DNA of 20,974 nucleotides, taken from positions 1-20,974 of the forward strand of contig JBDSEA010000166.1 in assembly GCA_039920305.1 (NCBI GenBank), read 5' to 3'. Every line of letters begins with the position of its first letter. Position 1 is the stretch's first letter. This DNA comes from DASRAJ01 sp039920305. GTDB taxonomy: Bacteria > Bacteroidota > Bacteroidia > Chitinophagales > UBA10324. Below the pieces are notes generated by a model that was not told where the DNA came from, did no database searches, and worked only from the letters and a program-made list of their open reading frames with translations. Both the position numbers and the translations under genes were made by a program. This document shows positions 1 to 8,519 of the stretch, piece by piece.

Positions 1-351
1 ATCCTGGAAGTGAATCAATACCGGAACCTGCGCATATTGAAGATTCCATTTGAAAAAATCTTGAGGTGGTGTACTCGGGTTAACAGGATTGTTCGCACCC
101 TCCTGGGAATAAAGTATTTCTGTAGAAATAAAAAATCTCTTTGATACCGGAAGCTGGCCATAGAAACCAGCATTGAACCCAACTTTGTGAAAGCCGGAAT
201 AATCATCGCCATCAATCTGCGATGCATTCATTCCAAAAATAATTCCTCCCCTGATGCGATTACTAACCTCGAAATCAGCATGATCCTGCGCTCTTGTTTT
301 GGCAGTTACGGTAAACATTAAAATCAGTAGGGCCGGGATCCAAATTTTCAT
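1..351 (-). CDS. Outer-membrane beta-barrel (PorT-like) protein, partial
   Basis: The reading frame runs off the left edge; 117 codons are visible from an ATG at 349-351. The start (MKIWIPALLILMFTV...) is a signal peptide ending near the Ala-Gln of TRAQDH. The mature part contains RGGIIFGMNASQIDGDD, then FHKVGFNAGFYGQLPVSKRFFISTE, YSQEGA and QYAQVPVLIHF. This succession (Gly-rich first strand with G-x-N, G-F-x-A-G, then E-x-x-Y-S-x-x-G-A and the Q-Y-x-x-x-P strand) is typical of the Bacteroidota 'porin family / outer membrane protein beta-barrel' group that includes PorT. Such proteins are small 8-stranded barrels in the outer membrane; the specific role is unknown. The gene is divergent from the one at 487. 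About the first half of a ~200-residue protein is present. Family call is from sequence pattern, not from a search. Confidence 0.75.
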   Translation of the reverse strand, partial: MKIWIPALLILMFTVTAKTRAQDHADFEVSNRIRGGIIFGMNASQIDGDDYSGFHKVGFNAGFYGQLPVSKRFFISTEILYSQEGANNPVNPSTPPQDFFKWNLQYAQVPVLIHFQD

Positions 352-462
352 TGTTGTGAATAACTGTTAATCCGCTATTGTAACGAAGAATTATTTTTAC
401 AGAAGCAAACCTACAATACACGACTTACAATTTTCAAAAAAATATTCCGCGGTTAATTCACC

Positions 463-474
463 AGTGTTAACACT
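463..474. promoter_or_regulatory. Perfect 12-bp palindrome in divergent intergenic region
   Basis: AGTGTTAACACT reads the same on both strands and lies 12 bases before the ATG at 487. It sits inside a wider inverted pair, GGTTAA (451-456) and TTAACC (474-479). Placed between two divergent genes, it could be an operator for a dimeric repressor, or part of the 5' leader. No regulator is recognisable nearby, so the function is inference. Confidence 0.3.
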
Positions 475-486
475 TAACCCCCCTTC

Positions 487-759
487 ATGTTTCGATATAC
501 ACCTACCACCTTGCAAAAATTTGAACAGCTCTTTCGCGAGGCGGAATATGCTGTGCGCTATGAAAAAGGAAATTTCAAGGCGGGCTATTGTATTCTCAGG
601 GATAAGAAGGTAGTTGTTATCAACAAATATTTTGACACGGAATCCCGTATCAACTCCATGCTCGATATCCTGTCACAGATCGAACTGGATTCATCCCTGC
701 TCTCTGAGAAATCCATGGAGTTTCTTCATCACGCCAAAGAATTTCACATCAGCGCTTGA
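487..759 (+). CDS. Conserved small protein of unknown function upstream of MBL hydrolase
   Basis: A 90-residue protein without signal peptide or membrane segment. The central stretch RYEKGNFKAGYCILRDKK, followed by VVVINKYFDTESRINSMLDIL, is familiar to me as the core of a conserved Bacteroidota small protein with no assigned role; it looks like a compact alpha/beta fold with two strands and a C-terminal helix. The TGA stop (757-759) overlaps the TTG start of the metallo-hydrolase at 756 in the sequence TTGA, so the two genes are probably translationally coupled and their products may work together. The start ATG at 487 is the only reasonable one. No function can be assigned. Confidence 0.8.
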   Translation: MFRYTPTTLQKFEQLFREAEYAVRYEKGNFKAGYCILRDKKVVVINKYFDTESRINSMLDILSQIELDSSLLSEKSMEFLHHAKEFHISA

Positions 760-1556
760 AGGTAACATTTCTTGGCACCGGCACATCACAGGGCATACCT
801 GTAATTTCCTGCAAGTGTGAAGTTTGTCAATCTGCCAATATCAAGGATAAGCGCCTGCGCACTTCGGTCATGATCGAGGAAAATAATTTCACCCTTGTGA
901 TTGACAGCGGACCTGATTTCAGGCAACAGTTGCTCAGGGAAAACGTACAGAAGCTCGATGCCATTCTTTTCACTCATGCGCATAAAGATCATGTTGCGGG
1001 GCTCGATGACATCCGCGCTTTCAACTTTTTTACCGGACGGCCTATGGATATTTATGCTACCGGGGAAGTTCAGGAGGATATCCGCAAAGAGTTCTACTAT
1101 GCCTTTGATGCCCAAAATGATTATCCATGGATTCCCAGAATGAGATTTCATACCATCACAACTGCCCCTTTTGAAATAGGCCCATTTAAAATTATTCCTA
1201 TACAGCTGCTGCATCATAAACTGCCGGTACTCGGGTTTCGCTTTGTTCATCAGGCTATTAATCCAAATCACGATGAGGGCGGGCACGGCGATTTTACCTA
1301 TATTACTGATGCAAGCTTCATCGCGGAGGAGGAGCTGGAAAAGATTCGCGGCACAAAAAAATTAGTGCTTAATGCTCTAAGAAAAGAAAAGCACATCTCC
1401 CATTTTAATCTTAAAGAAGCGATATCGGTTTCACAGCGCACCGGCGCAAAAAAAACTTATTTCACCCATCTAAGCCACCAGATGGGATTGCATGATGCAG
1501 TATCTGCTGAATTGCCCACGGATATATTTCTCGCCTATGACGGGTTAACGATTTGA
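756..1556 (+). CDS. Metallo-beta-lactamase-fold hydrolase, PhnP-like
   Basis: A 266-residue cytoplasmic protein starting MKVTFLGTGTSQGIPVISC, the usual N-terminal strand of the COG1235 (PhnP-like phosphodiesterase) group. The metal-binding signature HxHxDH is present as H74-A-H76-K-D78-H79 (THAHKDHVAGLDD). An Asp in the later DFTYITDAS stretch and the final FTHLSH histidines complete the usual ligand set. Paired cysteines in CKCEVC (near residue 22) match the extra metal-site cysteines seen in several members. The family hydrolyses phosphodiesters, with PhnP acting on cyclic ribosyl phosphate, but there are no phn genes here, so the substrate is unknown. Start is a TTG overlapping the upstream stop; no in-frame ATG fits the conserved N-terminus. 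Probably an operon with the 487 gene. Confidence 0.85.
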   Translation: MKVTFLGTGTSQGIPVISCKCEVCQSANIKDKRLRTSVMIEENNFTLVIDSGPDFRQQLLRENVQKLDAILFTHAHKDHVAGLDDIRAFNFFTGRPMDIYATGEVQEDIRKEFYYAFDAQNDYPWIPRMRFHTITTAPFEIGPFKIIPIQLLHHKLPVLGFRFVHQAINPNHDEGGHGDFTYITDASFIAEEELEKIRGTKKLVLNALRKEKHISHFNLKEAISVSQRTGAKKTYFTHLSHQMGLHDAVSAELPTDIFLAYDGLTI

Positions 1557-1644
1557 TGAAACCATTACATAAAGCGGCAGGTCACTTCCCGGATATTCAC
1601 AAAAATCTACCAGATATTTATCCTCATCCAATTCAGTGTTCCTT

Positions 1645-1675
1645 TTTTTATACCTCAAACCTTTTGTTATATTTT
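1645..1675 (+). promoter_or_regulatory. Probable Bacteroidota-type promoter of metalloprotease gene
   Basis: TATATTTT at 1668-1675 matches TAnnTTTG except for the last base, and a run of T lies 18-20 bases upstream (1643-1649), as expected for the -33/-7 architecture. A transcript would begin near 1682, giving a leader of about 13 bases before the ATG at 1695. Weak evidence by itself. Confidence 0.3.
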
Positions 1676-1694
1676 CACCGCCAACCAATCAACC

Positions 1695-4631
1695 ATGAAA
1701 AAAATATTTACACTCTTTCTCCTTTCAACTGTTGTTTTCATTTCCCGTCAGGCATTTGCAGACTGGCAGGATCATCCTTACAACGTCACATTCAATAAGA
1801 ATAATAAGGAGCAAACCAATCATGCAAAGCAGCAGCAGCTTCGTATTGCATCGCCATGGAAACAATTCTCAGAAAAAAATCCCGGCTGGAAGGTAATGTT
1901 TGACGAGCGCAGCGCCATGCCGCATCGCTCCTATGGCACCGGAATTCAAATTACTGCCTCCGGTGATGCTGCCGCCAAAGCGATGTCATTTCTTCAAAAA
2001 GAACTTGCTGCATTTAATATTCCTGTTTCCGGCCTCACGCTGAGAAGCGCACACAATTCCAAGAAATATCAATACGTTGATTATTATCAGAATTATCTGG
2101 GACTCGAAGTGCTCAGTAGCCGCGTAACAGTAAGAATGACGATGGATAACAGGGTAGTGCTTTTCGGGGCCGATGTATTCAATGATATTTCAATCAGTAC
2201 TAACCCGCAACTTGTCACAGAAGTTATTCCGGGTTACGCGGTGAACGGAATTGCATATGAGATAACAGGAATTACGGTTGATCCGCTTCTCAAAATTTTA
2301 CCAGTTCCTGCAGGTGATGAATACGAATATCACCTGGTGTATCATGTAACAGTGAATGCAAATGACAGGGATGGCTATCCTGCCCGTTATTATACACTCG
2401 TAGATGCAAATAATGGTGACGTACTGTATCGCTCAGATGAAATCAATCACATCAATGATTTGCTCACTGCCCAGGCAGAAGTATCTGACCCGAATCCATG
2501 GGAGCCGGAAGTAGTGCGCCCACTTCGCAATCTTCGTGTAAAGATTGACGGCATTGATTATTACACCCAATCATCTGACGGTGTATTAAGTCTCGCCGGA
2601 ATCACACTTCCCGCTTCAGCAACCATTTATCTTCAGGGATTATGGTGCAAAGTGGTAACCGGAAATAATGGAACTATCCCGCCCAGCTTTACACAAACCT
2701 TAAATGCGGGTAACAATACGGTTGACTTTACTTCACATTCTTCAATATCAGAGAGAAGCGCCTATTATCATGTAAATGTGATCCATGATTTTATGAAAAC
2801 CCTGCTGCCGGATTATACCGAAATGGATGTTGCACTTCTTACTAATGTGGATCGTACTGACGGTACCTGTAATGCATATTATGATGGATCATCCATAAAT
2901 TTTTATCTTCAGGGAGGGGGTTGTTTTGATCTTGCAACCTGTGGTGATGTGGTGTACCATGAATATGGACATGGCATTGATGGAAGATATTATTCACTGT
3001 ACAGCAACGGACTGGACAATGGTGCAGTAGGTGAAGGCTATTCTGATATCTGGGGGATTTCTATTACTGATAATCCAATACTCGGCATTGGCCTATCTGA
3101 TGTTGATCCCACGGCATATGTCCGCCGGTATGACATCAATAAAAAAGTTTACCCGCAGGATATTCAGGGAGAAGTGCATGCGGATGGAGAAATTATTGGC
3201 GGTGCATGGTATGATACCAGGGTGAACCTGGGAAATATGGATACGATGATGGCCATTTTTGTTGAAGCGCTTGGTGGTCTTGCAGATGGCTTTAATGGAT
3301 CAGAAGGGGTGGTTTTCAGAGATATCCTGCTCGATGCCCTGGCTGCTGACGACAATGACGGAGACCTGAATAACGGTACTCCCCATGACATTCAAATTCT
3401 TTCTGCCTTTGCCCTGCATGGCATTTCACTCATTGGTGACATCACCCTTGTTCCTGCTGAAATCTTACAAGCTCCGGCAGCGGTACCTGTCTCTATTGAG
3501 GCAGATATTACTACTGATTTTCCCATCTACTTTGGAAACGCAATGGTTCATTATAAAAAGAATACCGAAAGCACTTATGATTCAGCACAGATGAACCTAA
3601 TATCCGGAATTACGTATGGTGCTGATCTTCCATCACAGATTCCCGGTACCATACTCGATTATTATTTTACTGCTACAGATATTTATGGCATTACCGTTTT
3701 TACAAAACCCGGCAGAGTGCTGGATGCTGACCCCAACCTGCCCTATAAAATGCTGATAAGCTATAGCATTACACTCCAGGAAGATTTTGACATTTATGAG
3801 GGACCCTGGGTGCTTGGGGATCCTGCGGATGATGCTACTACCGGCCAGTGGGAGGTAGATTCACCCAATCCATCTTACATCGCACCAGGGGTGGCTGCTT
3901 CGCTTGTACAAACATCATTAGATCATACTCCAAATAATAATACAAACCTCTGCGCCTTTACAGGCCAGGCGCAGCCAAATGACGGCGCCGGCACCAATGA
4001 CTGTGATAGGGGAAGAAACACATTATACAGTCCCAAGTATGATCTTACGACCTATGCCAATCCCGCCATCTCCTATTATCGCTGGTATTCCAATGACCAG
4101 GGTGCAAACCCGGGGAATGATCCATGGCGTGTTTACATCACCAATGGCGATGGCATCTGGAAGACCATTGAAAATTCCCATACACCGGATCATGGCTGGA
4201 GGGCCATGGCCTTCAGAGTGCTTGACTATGTTTCAGCCACAACACAAGTGCAGCTGAAATTCATAGCTTCTGATAGCCTGATGACAAACATTGATCTTGA
4301 TGGTCAGAGTCTCGTGGAAGCGGCGGTGGATGATTTGTATTTATGGAATGAAGTAGAAAACGTGGGAATAAACAGCATCGCCTTAAATGGCATCAGGGTT
4401 TCTCCCAACCCCGCCGTTGCTGATTTCACGATTTCATTCGCAGGGCCATTCCTTCAGGATGCCACAATTGAACTGGCAGATGCAATGGGCAGGACTGTTT
4501 ATTTTAAGCCATTCAGCAGGGGCTCAAATTCCCTGATCGTTCCGGTTGCTGACCTGGCACCGGGCTTTTATACGCTTAAGGTTATTGAAGATGAAAATGT
4601 TTATACTGAAAAAATAGCAGTACAACATTGA
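1695..4631 (+). CDS. Secreted M36-like zinc metalloprotease with T9SS sorting domain
   Basis: A 978-residue exported protein. Residues 1-22 form a signal peptide (MKKIFTLFLLSTVVFISRQAFA). Residues ~60-250 resemble the fungalysin/thermolysin propeptide (FTP) and a PepSY-like inhibitory region (KKYQYVDYYQNYLGLEVLSS, then YHLVYHVTV...YTLVDANNGDVLYRSDE). The catalytic domain carries H422-E-Y-G-H426 with the third zinc ligand E447 in GEGYSD, the pattern of M36 (fungalysin) and related gluzincins. NNGTPHD near residue 562 fits the end of the catalytic domain. A beta-rich segment of ~300 residues follows, then a T9SS type A domain (from about residue 890: VSPNPAVADFTISF ... GFYTLKVIEDENVYTEKIAVQH). 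The protein should be exported through Sec, moved across the outer membrane by T9SS, then matured by propeptide removal. Likely role is extracellular protein digestion. A strong terminator follows. Monocistronic. Confidence 0.88.
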   Translation: MKKIFTLFLLSTVVFISRQAFADWQDHPYNVTFNKNNKEQTNHAKQQQLRIASPWKQFSEKNPGWKVMFDERSAMPHRSYGTGIQITASGDAAAKAMSFLQKELAAFNIPVSGLTLRSAHNSKKYQYVDYYQNYLGLEVLSSRVTVRMTMDNRVVLFGADVFNDISISTNPQLVTEVIPGYAVNGIAYEITGITVDPLLKILPVPAGDEYEYHLVYHVTVNANDRDGYPARYYTLVDANNGDVLYRSDEINHINDLLTAQAEVSDPNPWEPEVVRPLRNLRVKIDGIDYYTQSSDGVLSLAGITLPASATIYLQGLWCKVVTGNNGTIPPSFTQTLNAGNNTVDFTSHSSISERSAYYHVNVIHDFMKTLLPDYTEMDVALLTNVDRTDGTCNAYYDGSSINFYLQGGGCFDLATCGDVVYHEYGHGIDGRYYSLYSNGLDNGAVGEGYSDIWGISITDNPILGIGLSDVDPTAYVRRYDINKKVYPQDIQGEVHADGEIIGGAWYDTRVNLGNMDTMMAIFVEALGGLADGFNGSEGVVFRDILLDALAADDNDGDLNNGTPHDIQILSAFALHGISLIGDITLVPAEILQAPAAVPVSIEADITTDFPIYFGNAMVHYKKNTESTYDSAQMNLISGITYGADLPSQIPGTILDYYFTATDIYGITVFTKPGRVLDADPNLPYKMLISYSITLQEDFDIYEGPWVLGDPADDATTGQWEVDSPNPSYIAPGVAASLVQTSLDHTPNNNTNLCAFTGQAQPNDGAGTNDCDRGRNTLYSPKYDLTTYANPAISYYRWYSNDQGANPGNDPWRVYITNGDGIWKTIENSHTPDHGWRAMAFRVLDYVSATTQVQLKFIASDSLMTNIDLDGQSLVEAAVDDLYLWNEVENVGINSIALNGIRVSPNPAVADFTISFAGPFLQDATIELADAMGRTVYFKPFSRGSNSLIVPVADLAPGFYTLKVIEDENVYTEKIAVQH

Positions 4632-4661
4632 TAGTACCCTGAAATTTAAATTCAATCCAGG

Positions 4662-4688
4662 GGGCGACGGCATTTCGCCGCCCTTTTT
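4662..4688 (+). terminator. Rho-independent terminator of the metalloprotease gene
   Basis: GGGCGACGG (4662-4670) pairs with TCGCCGCCC (4675-4683) around a CATT loop with one A-C mismatch and a G-T closing pair, and is followed at once by five T. It lies 31 bases after the stop codon at 4631. Confidence 0.85.
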
Positions 4689-4702
4689 ATTTGCAAAGGG
4701 GC

Positions 4703-4733
4703 TTTTTCTCTCTCCGCAGGTGATTTACTTTTA
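4703..4733 (+). promoter_or_regulatory. Probable promoter of acyl-CoA dehydrogenase gene
   Basis: TTTTT at 4703-4707 and TACTTTTA at 4726-4733 (one mismatch to TAnnTTTG) are spaced about 19 bases apart, matching the Bacteroidota -33/-7 arrangement. Start of transcription would be near 4740, about ten bases before the ATG at 4751. Confidence 0.4.
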
Positions 4734-4750
4734 CCGAAAATCATTTACTG

Positions 4751-5920
4751 ATGTCCGCTGCAACCCTTGAAGCCCCTATTTCATTCGCTCCCGGTGACAA
4801 TATGACCATGATCAGGCAAAGCGTGAGGGATTTCAGTGAAAAGAATATTCGTCCTTATGTAATGGAATGGGATGAAGCACAAATATTTCCTATTGATCTG
4901 TTTCACCGGATGGGCGGGCAGGGATTTATGGGAATCCTGGTTCCGGAAGAGTATGGTGGCTCAGGACTTGGTTATCATGAATACATCACCGTAATATCTG
5001 AGATTTCAAAAGTCTGTGGCTCCATCGGCTTGTCCGTAGCTGCGCATAACTCATTATGCACCGGGCATATTCTTCAGTTTGGAAATGAGGCGCAGAAATC
5101 AACCTACTTGCCCAAGCTGGCAAGCGCTGAATGGATCGGAGCATGGGCGCTTACAGAGCCCAACACCGGCAGTGATGCAGGCAACATGAAATGTACAGCA
5201 AGGATGGACGGCAATGAGTGGATTTTAAACGGAACAAAGTGCTGGATCACTCATGGGAATTCAAGTGATGTATTGGTAGTGATTGCAAGAACCGGAGAGC
5301 CGCGTACCAGGGCAAACAGCACTGCATTCATTATTGAAAGAAGTGCTAAAGGATTATCGGCAGGCAAAAAAGAAAACAAGCTTGGCATGCGTGCCTCAGA
5401 AACTACCGAAGTGATCCTCGACAACGTGAGAGTACCGAAAGAAAACATGATTGGCAAGGTGGGGGAAGGATTCGCGCAGGCAATGAAAGTGCTTGACGGG
5501 GGGAGAATTTCGATCGCCGCATTATCGCTCGGCATTGCGAAAGGCGCGTACGAAGCCTCGCTTAAATATGCACGCGAGCGGCAGCAGTTTGATCAGCCCA
5601 TTGCTAACTTCCAGGGCATCAGCTTTAAGCTTGCTGACATGGTTACACAGATCGCCGCAGCTGAGCTGCTGACGCACCAGGCCGCTGAGTTAAAAAACCG
5701 CGGAGAGAAAATGACGAAGGAAGCGGCAATGGCAAAATATTATGCCTCAGAAATTTGCGTGAAGATTGCCACGGATGCCATACAGATTTTCGGTGGCTAT
5801 GGCTACACGAAAGATTTTCCTGCAGAGAAATATTACCGCGATGCCAAGCTTTGCACCATCGGCGAAGGCACTTCCGAAATTCAGAAAATGGTAATTGCGA
5901 GAGAAGTGCTTAAGAGTTAG
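4751..5920 (+). CDS. Acyl-CoA dehydrogenase
   Basis: A 389-residue soluble flavoprotein, the normal length for the family. It shows the N-terminal helical domain, the FAD/substrate segment WALTEPNTGSDAGNMKC with WITHGNSSD, and the LGMRASETTEV loop. The adenine/FAD dimer motif RQQFDQPIANFQ follows, as does QIFGGYGYTKDFPAEKYYRDAK. The catalytic base is E372 in GEGTSEIQ, at the position used by short- and medium-chain enzymes. The reaction introduces a trans-2 double bond into an acyl-CoA, with electrons going to electron-transfer flavoprotein. Overall pattern is closest to short-chain/butyryl-CoA-like members, but chain length cannot be fixed from sequence alone. It stands alone between two terminators, with no etf or other beta-oxidation gene in view. 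The ATG is supported by a promoter-like motif just upstream. Confidence 0.93.
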   Translation: MSAATLEAPISFAPGDNMTMIRQSVRDFSEKNIRPYVMEWDEAQIFPIDLFHRMGGQGFMGILVPEEYGGSGLGYHEYITVISEISKVCGSIGLSVAAHNSLCTGHILQFGNEAQKSTYLPKLASAEWIGAWALTEPNTGSDAGNMKCTARMDGNEWILNGTKCWITHGNSSDVLVVIARTGEPRTRANSTAFIIERSAKGLSAGKKENKLGMRASETTEVILDNVRVPKENMIGKVGEGFAQAMKVLDGGRISIAALSLGIAKGAYEASLKYARERQQFDQPIANFQGISFKLADMVTQIAAAELLTHQAAELKNRGEKMTKEAAMAKYYASEICVKIATDAIQIFGGYGYTKDFPAEKYYRDAKLCTIGEGTSEIQKMVIAREVLKS

Positions 5921-5941
5921 TGTTAAGCTTTACACCCTATC

Positions 5942-5976
5942 AAAAAGAATCCTCCGAAAATTTCGAAGGATTTTTT
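5942..5976. terminator. Bidirectional terminator between acyl-CoA dehydrogenase and tRNA-fMet
   Basis: AATCCT (5948-5953) pairs with AGGATT (5967-5972), and CGAAA with TTTCG inside, with one mismatch. T6 follows on the plus strand and A5 precedes it (T5 on the minus strand). It can end both convergent transcripts. The minus-strand tRNA 3' end is immediately next to it. Confidence 0.8.
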
Positions 5977-5977
5977 G

Positions 5978-6049
<72 letters not shown>

Positions 6050-6058
6050 ATATGGCCG

Positions 6059-6066
6059 CAAAAGTA
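6059..6066 (-). promoter_or_regulatory. -7 promoter element of tRNA-fMet
   Basis: TACTTTTG on the minus strand matches TAnnTTTG perfectly and ends ten bases before the mature tRNA 5' end at 6049, the correct distance for transcription to start at or close to the tRNA. The -33 element is not clear. Confidence 0.6.
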
Positions 6067-6160
6067 TGTTCATCATCTCATATTCCCTAATCACATCATC
6101 GAAACCTTACCTTCGTGCTGCTCCATAATATATTTACTGCAGTAATACTTTCATCTCATT

Positions 6161-7042
6161 ATGCCATTCAGGTCAGGATTTGTAACCATCATTGGTAAGC
6201 CGAACGCCGGCAAGTCCACGCTCCTGAATGCATTGATCGGTGAAAAAATTTCCATCATCACTCCTAAAGCGCAAACTACCCGGCACCGTATCAAAGGCAT
6301 TCTCCATACTCCCGATTTTCAAATTGTTTTTTCTGACACCCCCGGTGTGATAGAAACGAAGTATGGGTTGCAGAAGAGCATGATGAAAGTAATAGATGAA
6401 TCGCTCGAAGATGCTGATGTGCTCCTGTTTCTCTTTGATGCCAAAAAAGAAATCTCTGCTCTTGATGAAATTGCAGCACGCTATGGGAATAATCCGATAC
6501 CCAGAATGATCGCGATCAACAAATGCGATGCAGCGGAAGAAGCAACTCTTTCTTCTTTCTCAAAACATGCTGAAAATCTTTTTCCGGATTCAGAAATCTT
6601 TTTTATTTCTGCCCTCAGAAAAGAAAACCTGGATGCGCTGCTCCAAGCCATCGTGAAGCTGCTTCCGGAGCAGGATCCATTCTTTACAGGCGAGGAGCTT
6701 ACTGATCGTTCAGAGCGGTTTCTTGTTTCTGAATTGATACGTGAAAAAATCTTCGGGCAGTTTCAGCAGGAAATTCCTTATTCCACTGAAGTAATCATCC
6801 AGGAATGGAAAGATGAAGAAACGATCATAAAAATCAGGGCAGATATTGTGGTAGAAAGAGAAACACAGAAAGCGATACTTCTCGGAAAAAACGGCGCTGC
6901 GATAAAGAATCTGGGAATAGAGGCAAGAAAATCCGTTGAAGAATTTCTGCGAAAGAAGATCTTTTTAGGCTTGACAATAAAAGTAAATGCAGGCTGGAGA
7001 AACAGCGACCGCATGCTGAAGTATTTTGGCTATGAAAAATAA
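6161..7042 (+). CDS. era: GTPase Era (30S subunit assembly)
   Basis: A 293-residue protein, normal for Era. The G domain has G1 at residues 12-20 (GKPNAGKST), the switch I stretch PKAQTTRHRIKGI, G3 D59-T-P-G62, G4 NKCD 120-123 and G5 SAL 150-152. The C-terminal KH domain shows ILLGKNGAAIKNLGIEARK (GxxG at 242-245) and ends LTIKVNAGWRNSDRMLKYFGYEK, which is typical Era. Era binds the 3' end of 16S rRNA through the KH domain and helps mature the 30S subunit; it works in the cytoplasm and at the membrane. ATG at 6161 places the conserved G1 at the usual distance. der follows after 99 bases on the same strand, so they may share a transcript. Confidence 0.97.
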   Translation: MPFRSGFVTIIGKPNAGKSTLLNALIGEKISIITPKAQTTRHRIKGILHTPDFQIVFSDTPGVIETKYGLQKSMMKVIDESLEDADVLLFLFDAKKEISALDEIAARYGNNPIPRMIAINKCDAAEEATLSSFSKHAENLFPDSEIFFISALRKENLDALLQAIVKLLPEQDPFFTGEELTDRSERFLVSELIREKIFGQFQQEIPYSTEVIIQEWKDEETIIKIRADIVVERETQKAILLGKNGAAIKNLGIEARKSVEEFLRKKIFLGLTIKVNAGWRNSDRMLKYFGYEK

Positions 7043-7141
7043 TTCCCCGGACTGCATTTTAGCTTTCACTATTCACTTTTCATCCTGCATAGCCGGACCT
7101 GCGGGCATTCATCACTTATCATTCATCCTTATCATTAAACC

Positions 7142-8446
7142 ATGAGCAGTACCGTTGCCATCATCGGCAGGCCCAATGTCGGAAAGTCAACACTATTCAA
7201 CCGCCTGGTTGGAGAGCGTAAGGCTATTGTAGATGATATCTCGGGTGTTACACGCGATCGCATCTATGGTGTTTCGGAGTGGAACGGGAAAACTTTTAAT
7301 GTGATTGACACCGGTGGCTTTGTTACCCATTCTGCTGATATTTTTGAAAAAGAGATCCGCAAGCAGGTTCACATTGCAATAGATGAAGCTGCTGTTTTGC
7401 TATTTGTTACAGATGCTGTTGTTGGTGTAACCGATCTTGAGCAGGACATCACCCGCATGCTCAGGAGGCACAATAAAAAAGTCCTGCTTGTGGTAAACAA
7501 GGCAGACAATGCAAAGCGGGAATATGGAGGAGCAGAATTTTATTCACTTGGGTTTGATAAAGTTTTTTTTATAGCTGCGATCAGCGGAAGCGGAACGGGA
7601 GAATTGCTTGATGAAGTGGCTTCCTTAATAGAAAAACCTGTTGACAATTTTGATGAAAATGTTCCGCGCATTGCCATAGTTGGTCAGCCGAATGTTGGTA
7701 AATCATCTCTCGTAAATGTGCTGCTCGGTGAGGAGAGAAACATCGTTACTGATATTGCAGGCACTACCCGCGATTCCATTCATTCCCACTACAGGCTTTT
7801 CCAGAAAGAATTTATCCTGATTGATACGGCAGGCATACGCAAAAAGGCGAAAGTGCAGGAGGACCTGGAATTTTATTCGGTCATCCGCGCCGTAAACGCA
7901 ATTGATGAAGCCGATGTCTGCATCCTGATGATTGATGCGCAGTCGCCAATTGAAAGCCAGGATCTCAGCATCCTTTCCATGATTGTAAAAAAGAGAAAAG
8001 GACTTGTGCTGGCGATCAATAAATGGGATCTTGTAAAGAAAGAAACCAACACAATGAAAAGCCTGGAAGAGGCATTGCGGAAAAAGATAGCCCCGTTCAG
8101 TGATGTGCCGGTCATTTTTACATCAGTATTGGAAAAACAACGCGTTTTCAAAGTGATAGAATCCGCAATCGCGGTATTTGAAAATAAAAAACGTAGGGTA
8201 GATGACAATGAGCTGAATGAAAAGATGCTGCTGCGGATTGAACAGCAGCCCCACCCCATGGTTAGGGGGAGCATGCTTAAGGTAAAGCGAATCGAACAGG
8301 TGCCTGCCCGTGTTCCCACCTTTGTTTTTTATACCAACTTCCCGAATGATGTGAGGAATAATTACCGCCAGTTTCTGGAGAATGAGCTGCGCAAGTTGTT
8401 TACGTTAACAGGTGTTCCGATCAATTTACTGTTCAGAAAAAAATAG
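7142..8446 (+). CDS. der: GTPase Der (EngA), 50S assembly, two G domains
   Basis: A 434-residue protein with two tandem GTPase domains, unique to Der. Domain 1: G1 at residues 9-17 (GRPNVGKST), DTGG 56-59, NKAD 119-122. Domain 2: G1 at 181-189 (GQPNVGKSS), DTAG 228-231 followed by GIRKKAKV, NKWD 293-296. The C-terminal KH-like domain (from ~355) includes HPMVRGSMLKVKRIEQV and ends in the usual LTGVPINLLFRKK. Der is essential for late 50S subunit assembly. The G5 of domain 2 reads TSVLEKQR in place of the common SALxGQR, a mild variation. The 99-base gap from era contains no gene. A small hairpin TAGC-TCGGG-GCTA at the stop, followed by ACTTTTTG, may be a weak terminator. Confidence 0.97.
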   Translation: MSSTVAIIGRPNVGKSTLFNRLVGERKAIVDDISGVTRDRIYGVSEWNGKTFNVIDTGGFVTHSADIFEKEIRKQVHIAIDEAAVLLFVTDAVVGVTDLEQDITRMLRRHNKKVLLVVNKADNAKREYGGAEFYSLGFDKVFFIAAISGSGTGELLDEVASLIEKPVDNFDENVPRIAIVGQPNVGKSSLVNVLLGEERNIVTDIAGTTRDSIHSHYRLFQKEFILIDTAGIRKKAKVQEDLEFYSVIRAVNAIDEADVCILMIDAQSPIESQDLSILSMIVKKRKGLVLAINKWDLVKKETNTMKSLEEALRKKIAPFSDVPVIFTSVLEKQRVFKVIESAIAVFENKKRRVDDNELNEKMLLRIEQQPHPMVRGSMLKVKRIEQVPARVPTFVFYTNFPNDVRNNYRQFLENELRKLFTLTGVPINLLFRKK

Positions 8447-8519
8447 CTCGGGGCTAACTTTTTGTAACAATACTGATTATCTTCGCCACCGCAATTTCTA
8501 ACCAAAAATTTCAAACAAA

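Noticed and set aside
786..1286. 166-codon minus-strand frame within the MBL hydrolase gene
   Set aside because: No motif or leader; the plus-strand product has the full metal-binding signature.
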